Shown: piece after piece, positions 1 to 5,661 of the stretch | Numbering within the stretch: position 1 is the first letter of the stretch | Layout: each line of letters begins with the position of its first letter | Source of the DNA: DASYTH01 sp035942955 | GTDB lineage: Bacteria > Actinomycetota > Actinomycetes > Mycobacteriales > Pseudonocardiaceae | Length of the DNA: 6,569 bases | Assembly (NCBI RefSeq): GCF_035942955.1 | Contig: NZ_DASZCQ010000337.1 | Span: 1 to 6,569, forward strand | Reading direction: 5' to 3' | Notes under the pieces: generated by a model | What the model saw: the letters and a program-made list of their open reading frames with translations, nothing else | Database searches by the model: none | Told to the model about the DNA's origin: nothing | Program-made: the position numbers and the translations under genes

Positions 1-1
1 G

Positions 2-1723
2 CTCGCGGAGCTCCGCGAGCTGGCCGGCCAGCTCGGCATCCCCGGCACCGCCGGCATGCGCAAGGGCGACCTGATCGCTGCGATCAAGGAGCGGCAGAGC
101 AGCGCCAAGGCGGCGCCGGCGGAGACCTTGCCACTGGGCGGCATCGAGGACCGCAAGGCCGAAGCCAAGCCGGCCGCCGAGTCCAAGGCCGAGGCGGCCG
201 CGCCGGCCAAGACCGAGGGCGAGGCCAAGACCGAGGGCGGCCAGGAGGCCGCGGAGCCGACCCCGTCCGAGGGCCAGGGCGGTGGCCGCCGCCGGCGTCG
301 CGGCGCCAGCCGGCCCGCCGGCAGCCCGTCGCCGGGCGAGCAGGGCACGTCCACCGACGAGGGCCGCGCCGGCACCGAGGAGCGCCAGCAGGAGTCCCGG
401 CAGGACCGCGAGCGCGGCCAGGGTGACCGCCAGCAGAGCGGCGGCCGCCAGGACAACAACCGCGCCGACGATGACGACGACGACCGCGGCGGCCGGCGGG
501 GCCGGCGGTTCCGCGACCGCCGCCGGCGCGGCGGTGGCGGCGGCCGGTCCGAGGGCGGCAACGACACCGAGGTCCGCGAGGACGACGTGCTGCTGCCGGT
601 CGCCGGCGTGCTCGACGTGCTGGAGAACTACGCGTTCGTGCGCACCTCCGGCTACCTCGCCGGGCCGAACGACGTCTACGTCTCGCTGTCGCTGGTGCGC
701 AAGTACGGCCTGCGCCGCGGTGACGCGATCACCGGCCTGGTCCGCCAGCCCCGCGAGGGCGAGCAGCAGCGGCAGAAGTTCAACCCGCTGGTGCGGGTGG
801 AGACCATCAACGGGCTCGACCCGGAGGCGGCCAAGAGCCGGCCGGAGTTCACGAAGCTGACCCCGCTCTACCCCAACGAGCGGCTGCGCCTCGAGACCGA
901 GCCGCACATTCTGACCACCCGGGTCATCGACCTGGTGATGCCGGTCGGCAAGGGGCAGCGGGCGCTGATCGTGTCGCCGCCGAAGGCCGGCAAGACCACG
1001 GTCCTGCAGCAGATCGCCAACGCGATCACGACGAACAACCCCGAGTGCTACCTGATGGTCGTGCTCGTGGACGAGCGGCCGGAAGAGGTCACCGACATGC
1101 AGCGGTCGGTGAAGGGCGAGGTCATCGCCTCGACCTTCGACCGCCCGCCGTCGGACCACACCACGGTGGCCGAGCTGTCCATCGAGCGGGCCAAGCGCCT
1201 GGTGGAGATGGGCCACGACGTGGTCGTGCTGCTCGACTCGATCACCCGGCTCGGCCGCGCCTACAACCTGGCCGCGCCGGCGTCCGGCCGGATCCTGTCC
1301 GGTGGCGTCGACTCAACGGCCCTGTTCCCGCCCAAGCGCTTCCTGGGCGCGGCGCGCAACATCGAGGGCGGCGGCTCGTTGACGATCTTCGCCACCGCGC
1401 TGGTGGAAACCGGGTCCGCGGGCGACATGGTGATCTTCGAGGAGTTCAAGGGCACCGGCAACGCCGAGCTCAAGCTGGACCGCAAGATCGCCGACAAGCG
1501 CATCTTCCCGGCGATCGACGTCGACCCGTCCGGCACCCGCAAGGAGGAGCTGCTGCTCTCGCCGGACGAGCTGGCCGTCACGGTCAAGCTGCGCCGGGTG
1601 CTGCACGCCCTGGAGAGCCAGGCCGCCATCGAGCTGCTGCTCGACCGGCTGCGCAAGACCCGCACCAACATCGAGTTTCTGATGCAGGTGGCCAAGACCA
1701 CGCCGTCGATGGGCGACGACTGA
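2..1723 (+). CDS. rho: Transcription termination factor Rho (5' end outside window)
   Basis: Hexameric RNA-dependent ATPase that binds nascent RNA and releases RNA polymerase. The frame is open to the left edge: 18 residues upstream of the first ATG (56-58) read as the start of a Rho N-terminal helical domain (LAELRELAGQLGIPG), so ATG56 is internal and the true start is missing. Visible part: 573 residues. Residues ~27-190 form a low-complexity insertion, first Ala/Lys/Glu-rich, then Arg/Gly-rich with six Asp in a row, as is usual in actinobacterial Rho. The cold-shock-like primary RNA-binding domain starts at 581 (DDVLLPVAGVLDVLENYAF). The ATPase core has Walker A SPPKAGKTT (974-1000), Walker B VVVLLD followed by SITRLGRAYN (1220-1267), the Q-loop region GGVDSTALFPPKRF, and the R-loop region EEFKGTGNAELKLDRK (1439-1486). 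All key ATPase motifs look intact and the C-terminus (QVAKTTPSMGDD) is normal. It ends with TGA, followed by a strong hairpin and a convergent gene. Confidence 0.97.
   Translation, partial: LAELRELAGQLGIPGTAGMRKGDLIAAIKERQSSAKAAPAETLPLGGIEDRKAEAKPAAESKAEAAAPAKTEGEAKTEGGQEAAEPTPSEGQGGGRRRRRGASRPAGSPSPGEQGTSTDEGRAGTEERQQESRQDRERGQGDRQQSGGRQDNNRADDDDDDRGGRRGRRFRDRRRRGGGGGRSEGGNDTEVREDDVLLPVAGVLDVLENYAFVRTSGYLAGPNDVYVSLSLVRKYGLRRGDAITGLVRQPREGEQQRQKFNPLVRVETINGLDPEAAKSRPEFTKLTPLYPNERLRLETEPHILTTRVIDLVMPVGKGQRALIVSPPKAGKTTVLQQIANAITTNNPECYLMVVLVDERPEEVTDMQRSVKGEVIASTFDRPPSDHTTVAELSIERAKRLVEMGHDVVVLLDSITRLGRAYNLAAPASGRILSGGVDSTALFPPKRFLGAARNIEGGGSLTIFATALVETGSAGDMVIFEEFKGTGNAELKLDRKIADKRIFPAIDVDPSGTRKEELLLSPDELAVTVKLRRVLHALESQAAIELLLDRLRKTRTNIEFLMQVAKTTPSMGDD
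205..239 (+). repeat. Short in-frame tandem repeat inside rho
   Basis: GGCCAAGACCGAGGGCG occurs at 205-221 and again, identical, at 223-239 (18-base period). It encodes AKTEGE then AKTEGG in the disordered N-terminal part of Rho. This is a likely product of replication slippage in low-complexity coding DNA; no regulatory role is implied. Confidence 0.6.
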
Positions 1724-1743
1724 CGGTGCTGAGGAGCGCCGTA

Positions 1744-1783
1744 AGGGCCACCCTCGGGCATTGGGGCGCCCAAGGGTGGCCCT
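1744..1783. terminator. Shared terminator-like inverted repeat between rho and the convergent gene
   Basis: Arms AGGGCCACCCTCGGGC (1744-1759) and GCCCAAGGGTGGCCCT (1768-1783) can form a 16-bp stem with an 8-base loop. In the + strand RNA there is one C/A mismatch; in the - strand RNA the same position is a G-U wobble, so the stem is unbroken. It begins 20 bases after the rho stop and ends 11 bases beyond the stop of the minus-strand gene, the expected place for a bidirectional terminator. No U-tract follows on either strand, which is common in GC-rich actinobacteria. It could instead be one copy of a dispersed palindromic repeat. Confidence 0.7.
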
Positions 1784-1794
1784 CGCGACGGCAG

Positions 1795-2172
1795 CTAGGC
1801 GATCGGGACCACCTTGTTGTGCTCGCGCGCCACCACCACAACCAATGTGATCAATGCGGGAGCGCCGGCCGCCATCGCAAGTGGCGCCGGCAATGACACA
1901 TCGTTGAGGACAAGGCCTGCGGCGAACACGACAGCAGGGTAGGCGAGCCCGAGCGACCATCGCTGCCATTGCGCGCGCCATTCGACTCCGTGGGCCAGCA
2001 CGGCGGTGACCGCGGCGGCCGGGCCGAACAGGGCGCTGGACAGGGTCACCCGCCAGTCGGCGGACAGCAGCACGCCACCGAGCCCGGTCAGGCCGAGGAC
2101 CGCGGCGGCGAACAGCAGCGGCACGGCCAGCCAGGCGAGAACGGAGAGCGACCGATGCGCGCCGACAGGCAC
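1795..2172 (-). CDS. Small four-helix membrane protein, function unknown
   Basis: 125 residues, GTG start (2172-2170), TAG stop (1797-1795). I do not recognise the family. Four hydrophobic stretches are visible at about residues 10-36, 43-61, 73-90 and 95-115. The turn between the second and third is charged and aromatic (EWRAQWQRW), and the tail is AREHNKVVPIA; there are no cysteines. This pattern suggests an integral inner-membrane protein. It runs toward rho and is separated from it by a strong hairpin. No good Shine-Dalgarno precedes the GTG; a weak TAGAAC lies 14 bases upstream on the same strand, so a very short leader is possible. Its coding frame keeps a G/C third-position bias and the hydrophobic pattern is too regular for a shadow frame, but without homologues it remains a hypothetical. 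It divides rho from rpmE, genes often adjacent and co-oriented in this phylum. Confidence 0.75.
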   Translation of the reverse strand: MPVGAHRSLSVLAWLAVPLLFAAAVLGLTGLGGVLLSADWRVTLSSALFGPAAAVTAVLAHGVEWRAQWQRWSLGLAYPAVVFAAGLVLNDVSLPAPLAMAAGAPALITLVVVVAREHNKVVPIA

Positions 2173-2269
2173 TTGGTCAGTGTGCGGTTCTACTCAGTAG
2201 TCGGCCTCCGCAATCGGTGAGTGACCGGTGTGTTGCGCCCAGTTGCCCTCCTGGCGCGACGAGCGGTAG

Positions 2270-2299
2270 TTGACCGGTTACTCCTCGACTCCGGAATAT
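2270..2299 (+). promoter_or_regulatory. Possible housekeeping promoter for rpmE, overlapping the sigma-R-like site
   Basis: TTGACC (2270-2275) is followed after 18 bases by GAATAT (2294-2299). The -35 is good but the -10 is a poor match to TANNNT, so this is weak. It would give rpmE a basal promoter overlapping the stress promoter at 2293-2318. Confidence 0.25.
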
Positions 2300-2318
2300 C
2301 CGTGCCGGCCGCCACGTT
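2293..2318 (+). promoter_or_regulatory. Sigma-R/SigH-type (disulfide stress) promoter of rpmE
   Basis: GGAAT (2293-2297), an 18-base spacer (2298-2315) and GTT (2316-2318), preceded by C so the -35 reads CGGAAT. This matches the GGGAAT-N18-GTT consensus of the actinobacterial ECF sigma factor SigR (SigH in mycobacteria) except for the first G. rpmE is a reported SigR target in Streptomyces coelicolor, which strengthens the call. The predicted transcript would start near 2325, giving an ~85-base leader before the rpmE GTG. Start site and sigma dependence are inferred. Confidence 0.65.
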
Positions 2319-2393
2319 GGGGTCTCTGGCACACTGTTGGATCGAGTCCGGCACCGGTTCACCCCGCACGCAAGGGGACCCGGCGGCCGATAC

Positions 2394-2400
2394 GAGAGGA
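2394..2400 (+). promoter_or_regulatory. Ribosome binding site that fixes the rpmE start
   Basis: GAGAGGA lies 8 bases before GTG 2409. It selects this GTG over an in-frame TTG at 2337, which would add 24 residues with no L31 similarity. Confidence 0.75.
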
Positions 2401-2408
2401 CAAGATCT

Positions 2409-2627
2409 GTGAAGACCGGTATCCACCCCGAGTACGTCGTCACCGAGGTCGTCTGCGGCTGTGGCAACACGTTCACCACGCGCAGCACCAAGAAGACCGG
2501 CAGCATCCACGTCGAGGTCTGCTCCAACTGCCACCCGTTCTACACGGGCAAGCAGAAGATCCTCGACACCGGGGGCCGGGTGGCACGCTTCGAGGCGCGC
2601 TACGGCAAGCGCCAGAAGAACAAGTAG
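2409..2627 (+). CDS. rpmE: 50S ribosomal protein L31, zinc-binding (C+) type
   Basis: 72 residues from a GTG start to TAG; this length is typical of the family. The protein begins MKTGIHPEY and contains four cysteines at positions 16, 18, 38 and 41 (CGC and CSNC), the zinc-ribbon set of the C+ form of L31, followed by the hallmark HPFYTGKQK and GRVARFEARYGKR. L31 sits on the large subunit near the central protuberance and bridges to the small subunit. Because the C+ form carries zinc and thiols, it fits the SigR-like promoter just upstream. A zinc-free, Zur-controlled paralogue often exists elsewhere in such genomes but none is here. prfA follows in the same direction 65 bases later, with a hairpin in the gap. 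The start is supported by GAGAGGA eight bases upstream. Confidence 0.97.
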   Translation: MKTGIHPEYVVTEVVCGCGNTFTTRSTKKTGSIHVEVCSNCHPFYTGKQKILDTGGRVARFEARYGKRQKNK

Positions 2628-2635
2628 CTACGCGC

Positions 2636-2667
2636 ACGGCGCCTGCCCGGGATCGGGTGGGCGCCGT
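2636..2667 (+). terminator. Hairpin between rpmE and prfA (partial terminator or attenuator)
   Basis: Left arm 2636-2649 (ACGGCGCCTGCCCG), loop GGAT (2650-2653), right arm 2654-2667 (CGGGTGGGCGCCGT): a 14-bp stem with two G-U wobbles and no mismatch. Only a weak T-containing tail (TGTCG) follows. It starts 9 bases after the rpmE stop and ends before the prfA ribosome binding site, so it could lower prfA-prmC transcription relative to rpmE or protect the rpmE 3' end. Confidence 0.65.
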
Positions 2668-2680
2668 TGTCGTGAGCACA

Positions 2681-2686
2681 GGGAGG
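2681..2686 (+). promoter_or_regulatory. Ribosome binding site that fixes the prfA start
   Basis: GGGAGG is 6 bases before GTG 2693. An in-frame GTG also exists at 2672 but lies upstream of this site and has none of its own. Confidence 0.75.
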
Positions 2687-2692
2687 TCAGCG

Positions 2693-3766
2693 GTGGACTC
2701 GTCGACGCTGGGTGAGCTGCTGGCCGAGTACGACGAGCTGGAGAAGTCGCTCGCCGACCCGGCCGTGCACGCCGACCAGACCCGGGCGCGCAAGCTGGGC
2801 CGCCGCTACGCCGAGCTGACGCCCGTGGTGAAGACGCTGCGCGAGCTCGAGTCGGCCCGCGACGACCTGTCCGCCGCCCGGGAGCTGGCCGCCGAGGACA
2901 CCACCTTCGCCGCCGAGGCCGAGTCGCTCGAGAAGCGGATCGGCGAGCTGGAGGACAAGCTCACCGAGCTGCTCGTGCCGCGCGACCCGCACGACGGCGC
3001 CGACCTGCTGATGGAGATCAAGTCCGGCGAGGGCGGCGAGGAGTCCGCGCTGTTCGCCGGGGACCTGCTGCGGATGTACCTGCGTTACGCCGAGCGGCAC
3101 GGCTGGAAGGCCGAGCTGCTCGACGGCACCGAGTCCGATCTCGGCGGCTACAAGGAAGCCACGCTGGCGATCAAGGGCAGGGGCGACGGGCTGGACGGGG
3201 TGTGGTCCCGGCTGAAGTTCGAGGGCGGGGTGCACCGGGTGCAGCGGGTTCCGGTGACCGAGTCGCAGGGTCGCATCCACACCTCCGCCGCCGGCGTGCT
3301 GGTCTACCCGGACGTGGCCGACGTCGAGATCGACATCGACGAGAAGGACCTGCGCATCGACGTGTTCCGCTCGTCGGGCAAGGGCGGGCAGAGCGTCAAC
3401 ACCACGGACTCCGCGGTGCGCATCACGCACCTGCCGACCGGGATCGTGGTCTCCTGCCAGAACGAGCGGTCCCAGCTGCAGAACAAGGCGCGCGCGATGG
3501 AGGTGCTGCGCGCCCGGCTGCTCGCGGCCGCCGAGGAGGAGGCGGCCAAGCAGGCGGCCGACGCCCGGCGCAGCCAGGTGCGCACGGTCGACCGCTCCGA
3601 GCGGGTGCGCACGTACAACTTCCCGGAGAACCGCATCTCCGACCACCGGGTCAACTACAAGGCGTACAACCTCGACCAGGTGCTCGACGGCGACCTCGAC
3701 GGGGTGCTCGACGCGCTCGCCGAGGCCGACCGCAACGAGCGCATCGCCGCGCACTCGGCCAAATGA
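2693..3766 (+). CDS. prfA: Peptide chain release factor 1 (RF1)
   Basis: 357 residues, the usual RF1 length. RF1 reads UAA and UAG in the ribosomal A site and triggers peptidyl-tRNA hydrolysis. The charged helical N-terminal domain covers about residues 1-100. The codon-recognition motif is PVT (187-189, bases 3251-3259) within HRVQRVPVTESQGRIHTS, the P-x-T class of RF1 rather than the SPF of RF2. The catalytic GGQ is at residues 231-233 (3383-3391) within SSGKGGQSVNTTDSAVRITH, close to the E. coli position. The tail contains the conserved RTYNFPENRISDHRVNYKAYNL. The GTG start is set by GGGAGG six bases upstream. The gene stops at TGA, a codon RF1 does not read, so its own termination depends on RF2. 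It overlaps prmC by four bases, and PrmC methylates the Gln of this GGQ. Confidence 0.98.
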   Translation: MDSSTLGELLAEYDELEKSLADPAVHADQTRARKLGRRYAELTPVVKTLRELESARDDLSAARELAAEDTTFAAEAESLEKRIGELEDKLTELLVPRDPHDGADLLMEIKSGEGGEESALFAGDLLRMYLRYAERHGWKAELLDGTESDLGGYKEATLAIKGRGDGLDGVWSRLKFEGGVHRVQRVPVTESQGRIHTSAAGVLVYPDVADVEIDIDEKDLRIDVFRSSGKGGQSVNTTDSAVRITHLPTGIVVSCQNERSQLQNKARAMEVLRARLLAAAEEEAAKQAADARRSQVRTVDRSERVRTYNFPENRISDHRVNYKAYNLDQVLDGDLDGVLDALAEADRNERIAAHSAK

Positions 3767-4632
3767 AGCACCGGCAACCGCTGCGCGTCGCGATCCTCGA
3801 GGCCGAGCGCATCCTGGCCGACGCCGGGGTCGCCTCGCCGCGGGTGGACGCCGAGCTGCTGGCCGCGCACGTCCTCGGCGTCGAGCGGACCAAGCTTCCG
3901 CTGGTGCCGCTGGTCGACCCGCCGGTGATCGACGCGATCGGCCGCCTTGTCGCCGAGCGCGCCAAGCGGGTGCCGCTGCAGCACCTGACCGGCTGGGTGG
4001 CCATCGGCGGCATCACGCTCGTGGTCGGCCCCGGCGTGTTCGTCCCGCGCCCGGAGACCGAGCTGCTGCTCGCCTGGGGCCTGGCCGCCGTCGAGGGCGT
4101 GCCCGCCCCGACCGTGGTCGACCTCTGCGCTGGCTCCGGCGCCCTGGCCCTCGCCATCGCCCACGCCCGCCGGGACGCCGTCGTGCACGCCGTCGAGCTC
4201 GACCCCGCCGCGCTGGCCTGGGCCCGCCGCAACGCCGACCACCGCGCCGGCGCCGGCGACCCGCCGATCCACCTGCACGCCGGCGACGTCGCCGATCCCA
4301 CGCTGCTCGCCGACCTCGACGGCCGGGTCGACCTCGTGCTGTGCAACCCGCCCTACGTCCCCACCGGCACCCCGGTCCCGCCCGAGGTCGGCGACCACGA
4401 CCCGGAGACCGCCGTGTTCGCCGGCCCCGACGGCCTCGACGTCATTCGCCACGTCGTCGCCTGCTCCGCCCGCCTGCTCCGCCCCGGCGGCGCCCTGGCC
4501 ATCGAGCACGACGACAGCCACGCCGACTCCGTCCCCGCCCTGCTGGCCACCCGCCGCGTCCTGACCGAGATAGAGGACCACACCGACCTCGCCGGCCGCC
4601 CCCGCTACACCACGGCCCGGCGCCGCACCTAA
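3763..4632 (+). CDS. prmC: Release factor glutamine N5-methyltransferase (PrmC/HemK)
   Basis: 289 residues. It transfers a methyl group from S-adenosylmethionine to the Gln of the GGQ loop of RF1 and RF2, raising release efficiency. The helical N-terminal substrate-binding domain covers about residues 1-85 (VAILEAERILADAGVASPRVDAELL). The linker has the family signature VFVPRPETELL (~93-103). The Rossmann-like SAM domain has motif I VVDLCAGSGALALA (D at 120) and an acidic VELD after the next strand. The catalytic NPPY is at 195-198 (4345-4356), the Asn and Pro that hold the target amide, as in LVLCNPPYVP. The late LRPGGALAIEHDDSHAD is normal for actinobacterial PrmC. The ATG overlaps the prfA stop as ATGA, a classic arrangement for translational coupling of enzyme and substrate. 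No separate Shine-Dalgarno is evident. From about 4120 onward codons shift strongly to C-ending forms. Confidence 0.97.
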   Translation: MKHRQPLRVAILEAERILADAGVASPRVDAELLAAHVLGVERTKLPLVPLVDPPVIDAIGRLVAERAKRVPLQHLTGWVAIGGITLVVGPGVFVPRPETELLLAWGLAAVEGVPAPTVVDLCAGSGALALAIAHARRDAVVHAVELDPAALAWARRNADHRAGAGDPPIHLHAGDVADPTLLADLDGRVDLVLCNPPYVPTGTPVPPEVGDHDPETAVFAGPDGLDVIRHVVACSARLLRPGGALAIEHDDSHADSVPALLATRRVLTEIEDHTDLAGRPRYTTARRRT

Positions 4633-4636
4633 CGCC

Positions 4637-4665
4637 TCATCCACACCCCACCCACCTGTGGACAA
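4637..4665. promoter_or_regulatory. Two facing DnaA-box-like 9-mers just after prmC
   Basis: TGTGGACAA at 4657-4665 is the complement of TTGTCCACA, the DnaA box typical of actinobacteria. TCATCCACA at 4637-4645 on the + strand differs from TTATCCACA by one base. They face each other 11 bases apart. Their TCCACA/TGTGGA cores (4640-4645, 4657-4662) also form a 6-bp inverted repeat, so a weak hairpin at the prmC 3' end is an alternative reading. This is not an origin: only two boxes, no AT-rich region and no dnaA or dnaN nearby. Confidence 0.4.
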
Positions 4666-4695
4666 CACGCCCACCTCAAGATCATCTATCGTCGC

Positions 4696-4712
4696 GGGCG
4701 GCTAAACTGCCC
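4696..4712. other. Small hairpin in the prmC downstream gap
   Basis: GGGCGG (4696-4701) and CTGCCC (4707-4712) pair over 6 bp with one G-U wobble and a CTAAA loop. It is weak alone but lies just before the stronger hairpin at 4723-4748 and may add to termination of prmC. Confidence 0.3.
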
Positions 4713-4722
4713 ACGAACCCAC

Positions 4723-4748
4723 CCCCCACCCAATTTCCGGGGTGGGGG
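4723..4748. terminator. Terminator-like hairpin between convergent prmC and the stalked membrane protein
   Basis: CCCCCACCC (4723-4731) pairs perfectly with GGGTGGGGG (4740-4748) around an 8-base loop (AATTTCCG). It lies about 90 bases after the prmC stop and about 96 bases beyond the stop of the minus-strand gene, so it could serve both. There is no U-tract. In the 212-base gene-free stretch 4633-4844, apart from this hairpin, the smaller one before it and the DnaA-like sites, I see nothing more; 4749-4844 looks empty. Confidence 0.55.
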
Positions 4749-4844
4749 CTGCCTGGGAATGTGTTGGCGGTCGTGGAGTTGGAATCTGGCGGGCGAACCG
4801 GTGGGCGACACCTGGTACGAGCCGCGGCGGACGGTCTACTCGGC

Positions 4845-5591
4845 TCACGGGGTGGCGTGAGCGATCATGGTGTCGTAGATGGGTTTGGCGGCCGTCCAGC
4901 GCGCGGCGGGGGCGGCGACGAGGACGAAGTACTCCTTGCCGTCGGCGCGCCAGTAGAGCGAGCGGACGTGCAGGATGCCGTCGCCGTCGCGGTGCTCGAA
5001 CTCCCACTCGACCGCGTCGTGGCCGCCGTAGGTCGCCGAGTCGAGCTTGAGGCGCCTGTAGTCCGGGGCGCGGACGGCGAAGTCGTTCTCGTACCGGATG
5101 TGCGAGGTCTCGATGGCGATCAGCGGGGCGGCCGAGCCGCCGTACTTGACGTAGCGGTCGGCGTCGGCGGGGTCGACGGCCTGCATCGCGCCCGGGCCGG
5201 AGGAGCGCTGGGTGCGCCAGCCGGTGGGGATCACCGTGCGCATGCCCGCGGGGCCGGTGACCCGCTGGTACCCGGCGGGCACGTCGCCGGGGGTCGGCTT
5301 GGGCGGCGCGGTGGTCGTGGTGGTCGTGGTGGATGTGGGACCCTCGGGGGTGGGTGAGTCATCGGCCGGACCGGGCACGCCGAGCCGCGTCATCGGAGCA
5401 CTACCGGATGGGTTCTGATAGGTGACCGGCGGTGTGCGCGTCACCGGTGCGGTGGCCCCGTCCGCCGGACTGGGCGCCGTGAGCAGAGAGACCCCGACCG
5501 TGATGCTGATGACGAGATACGCGAGCACGAACGCGAGCGCCAGCCAGCGCGAACTGAGCTGTCCACGCAATCCTGCCAGCCGACCAATCAT
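4845..5591 (-). CDS. Membrane-anchored protein with Thr/Pro stalk and extracytoplasmic sensor-like domain
   Basis: 248 residues from ATG (5591-5589) to TGA (4847-4845). Basic N-terminus, one membrane helix at ~16-38 (WLALAFVLAYLVISITVGVSLL) and no lipobox, so it is probably a signal anchor with the C-terminus outside. Residues ~39-102 are a Pro/Thr/Ser/Ala-rich stalk including TSTTTTTTTAPPKPTPG. Residues ~106-248 form a globular domain: it begins YQRVTGPAGMRTVIPTGW, has the central GGHDAVEWEFEHRDGDGILHVRS, and ends EYFVLVAAPAARWTAAKPIYDTM. This pattern (an IPxGW strand, a WEF strand, a final W-x(5)-PIYDTM helix) resembles the domain after the membrane helix in some actinobacterial Ser/Thr kinases; that is recalled family resemblance, not a search result. 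No kinase domain is present. An in-frame GTG at 5603 with GGGGG eight bases upstream is an alternative start. The open frame continues to 6521, but that part is antisense to the TPR gene. Ligand and partner are unknown. Confidence 0.85.
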   Translation of the reverse strand: MIGRLAGLRGQLSSRWLALAFVLAYLVISITVGVSLLTAPSPADGATAPVTRTPPVTYQNPSGSAPMTRLGVPGPADDSPTPEGPTSTTTTTTTAPPKPTPGDVPAGYQRVTGPAGMRTVIPTGWRTQRSSGPGAMQAVDPADADRYVKYGGSAAPLIAIETSHIRYENDFAVRAPDYRRLKLDSATYGGHDAVEWEFEHRDGDGILHVRSLYWRADGKEYFVLVAAPAARWTAAKPIYDTMIAHATP

Positions 5592-5632
5592 GGGTACATC
5601 CACACGCGTGACCCCCGACCATGGGCGTACCG

Positions 5633-5661
5633 AGAGTAGCCTGCCGACCCGGGTGATCCAA
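5633..5661 (-). promoter_or_regulatory. Candidate promoter of the minus-strand stalked membrane protein
   Basis: Read on the - strand: TTGGAT (5661-5656), a 17-base spacer, and TACTCT (5638-5633), fitting the loose actinobacterial TTGNNN-N17/18-TANNNT pattern. It would start transcription near 5626, 23 to 35 bases before either candidate start codon. Its -35 touches the ATG of the divergent TPR gene, so the two genes may share or compete for control. On the + strand TAGCCT (5637-5642) could be a -10 for the TPR gene but has no clear -35. Confidence 0.4.

Noticed and set aside
2221..2262. Imperfect inverted repeat GCGCCCAG...CTGGCGC as an L31-binding leader or riboswitch
   Set aside because: It lies upstream of the predicted transcript start, the stem needs a bulge, and no known riboswitch pattern is recognisable.
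2337..2408. TTG start giving a longer L31
   Set aside because: The extra 24 residues do not look like L31, and a good ribosome binding site sits just before GTG 2409.
2270..2692. N-terminal extension of RF1 through rpmE in another frame
   Set aside because: The frame is open by chance across rpmE; GGGAGG and GTG at 2693 give the normal RF1 length.
2687..3754. 355-codon minus-strand frame across prfA
   Set aside because: Antisense shadow of RF1; the + strand has full family motifs (PVT, GGQ). The shadow is His/Gln/Gly/Leu-rich with no domain.
3655..4674. 339-codon minus-strand frame across prmC
   Set aside because: Antisense shadow of PrmC, which has intact DxCAGSG and NPPY motifs; the shadow is Gly/Val/Asp low complexity.
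4637..4748. A chromosomal or plasmid replication origin
   Set aside because: Only two DnaA-like sites, no AT-rich unwinding region, no direct-repeat array and no replication gene in the window.
4755..4780. Second sigma-R-like motif, GGGAAT-N17-GTT on the + strand
   Set aside because: The spacer is one base short and it would fire only into antisense of the minus-strand gene with no + strand gene downstream; probably chance.
4702..5050. Small frames on both strands in and beside the prmC downstream gap (4702-5007 minus, 4742-5050 plus)
   Set aside because: Arg/Pro-rich translations typical of shadow frames, overlapping the C-terminal end of the stalked membrane protein.
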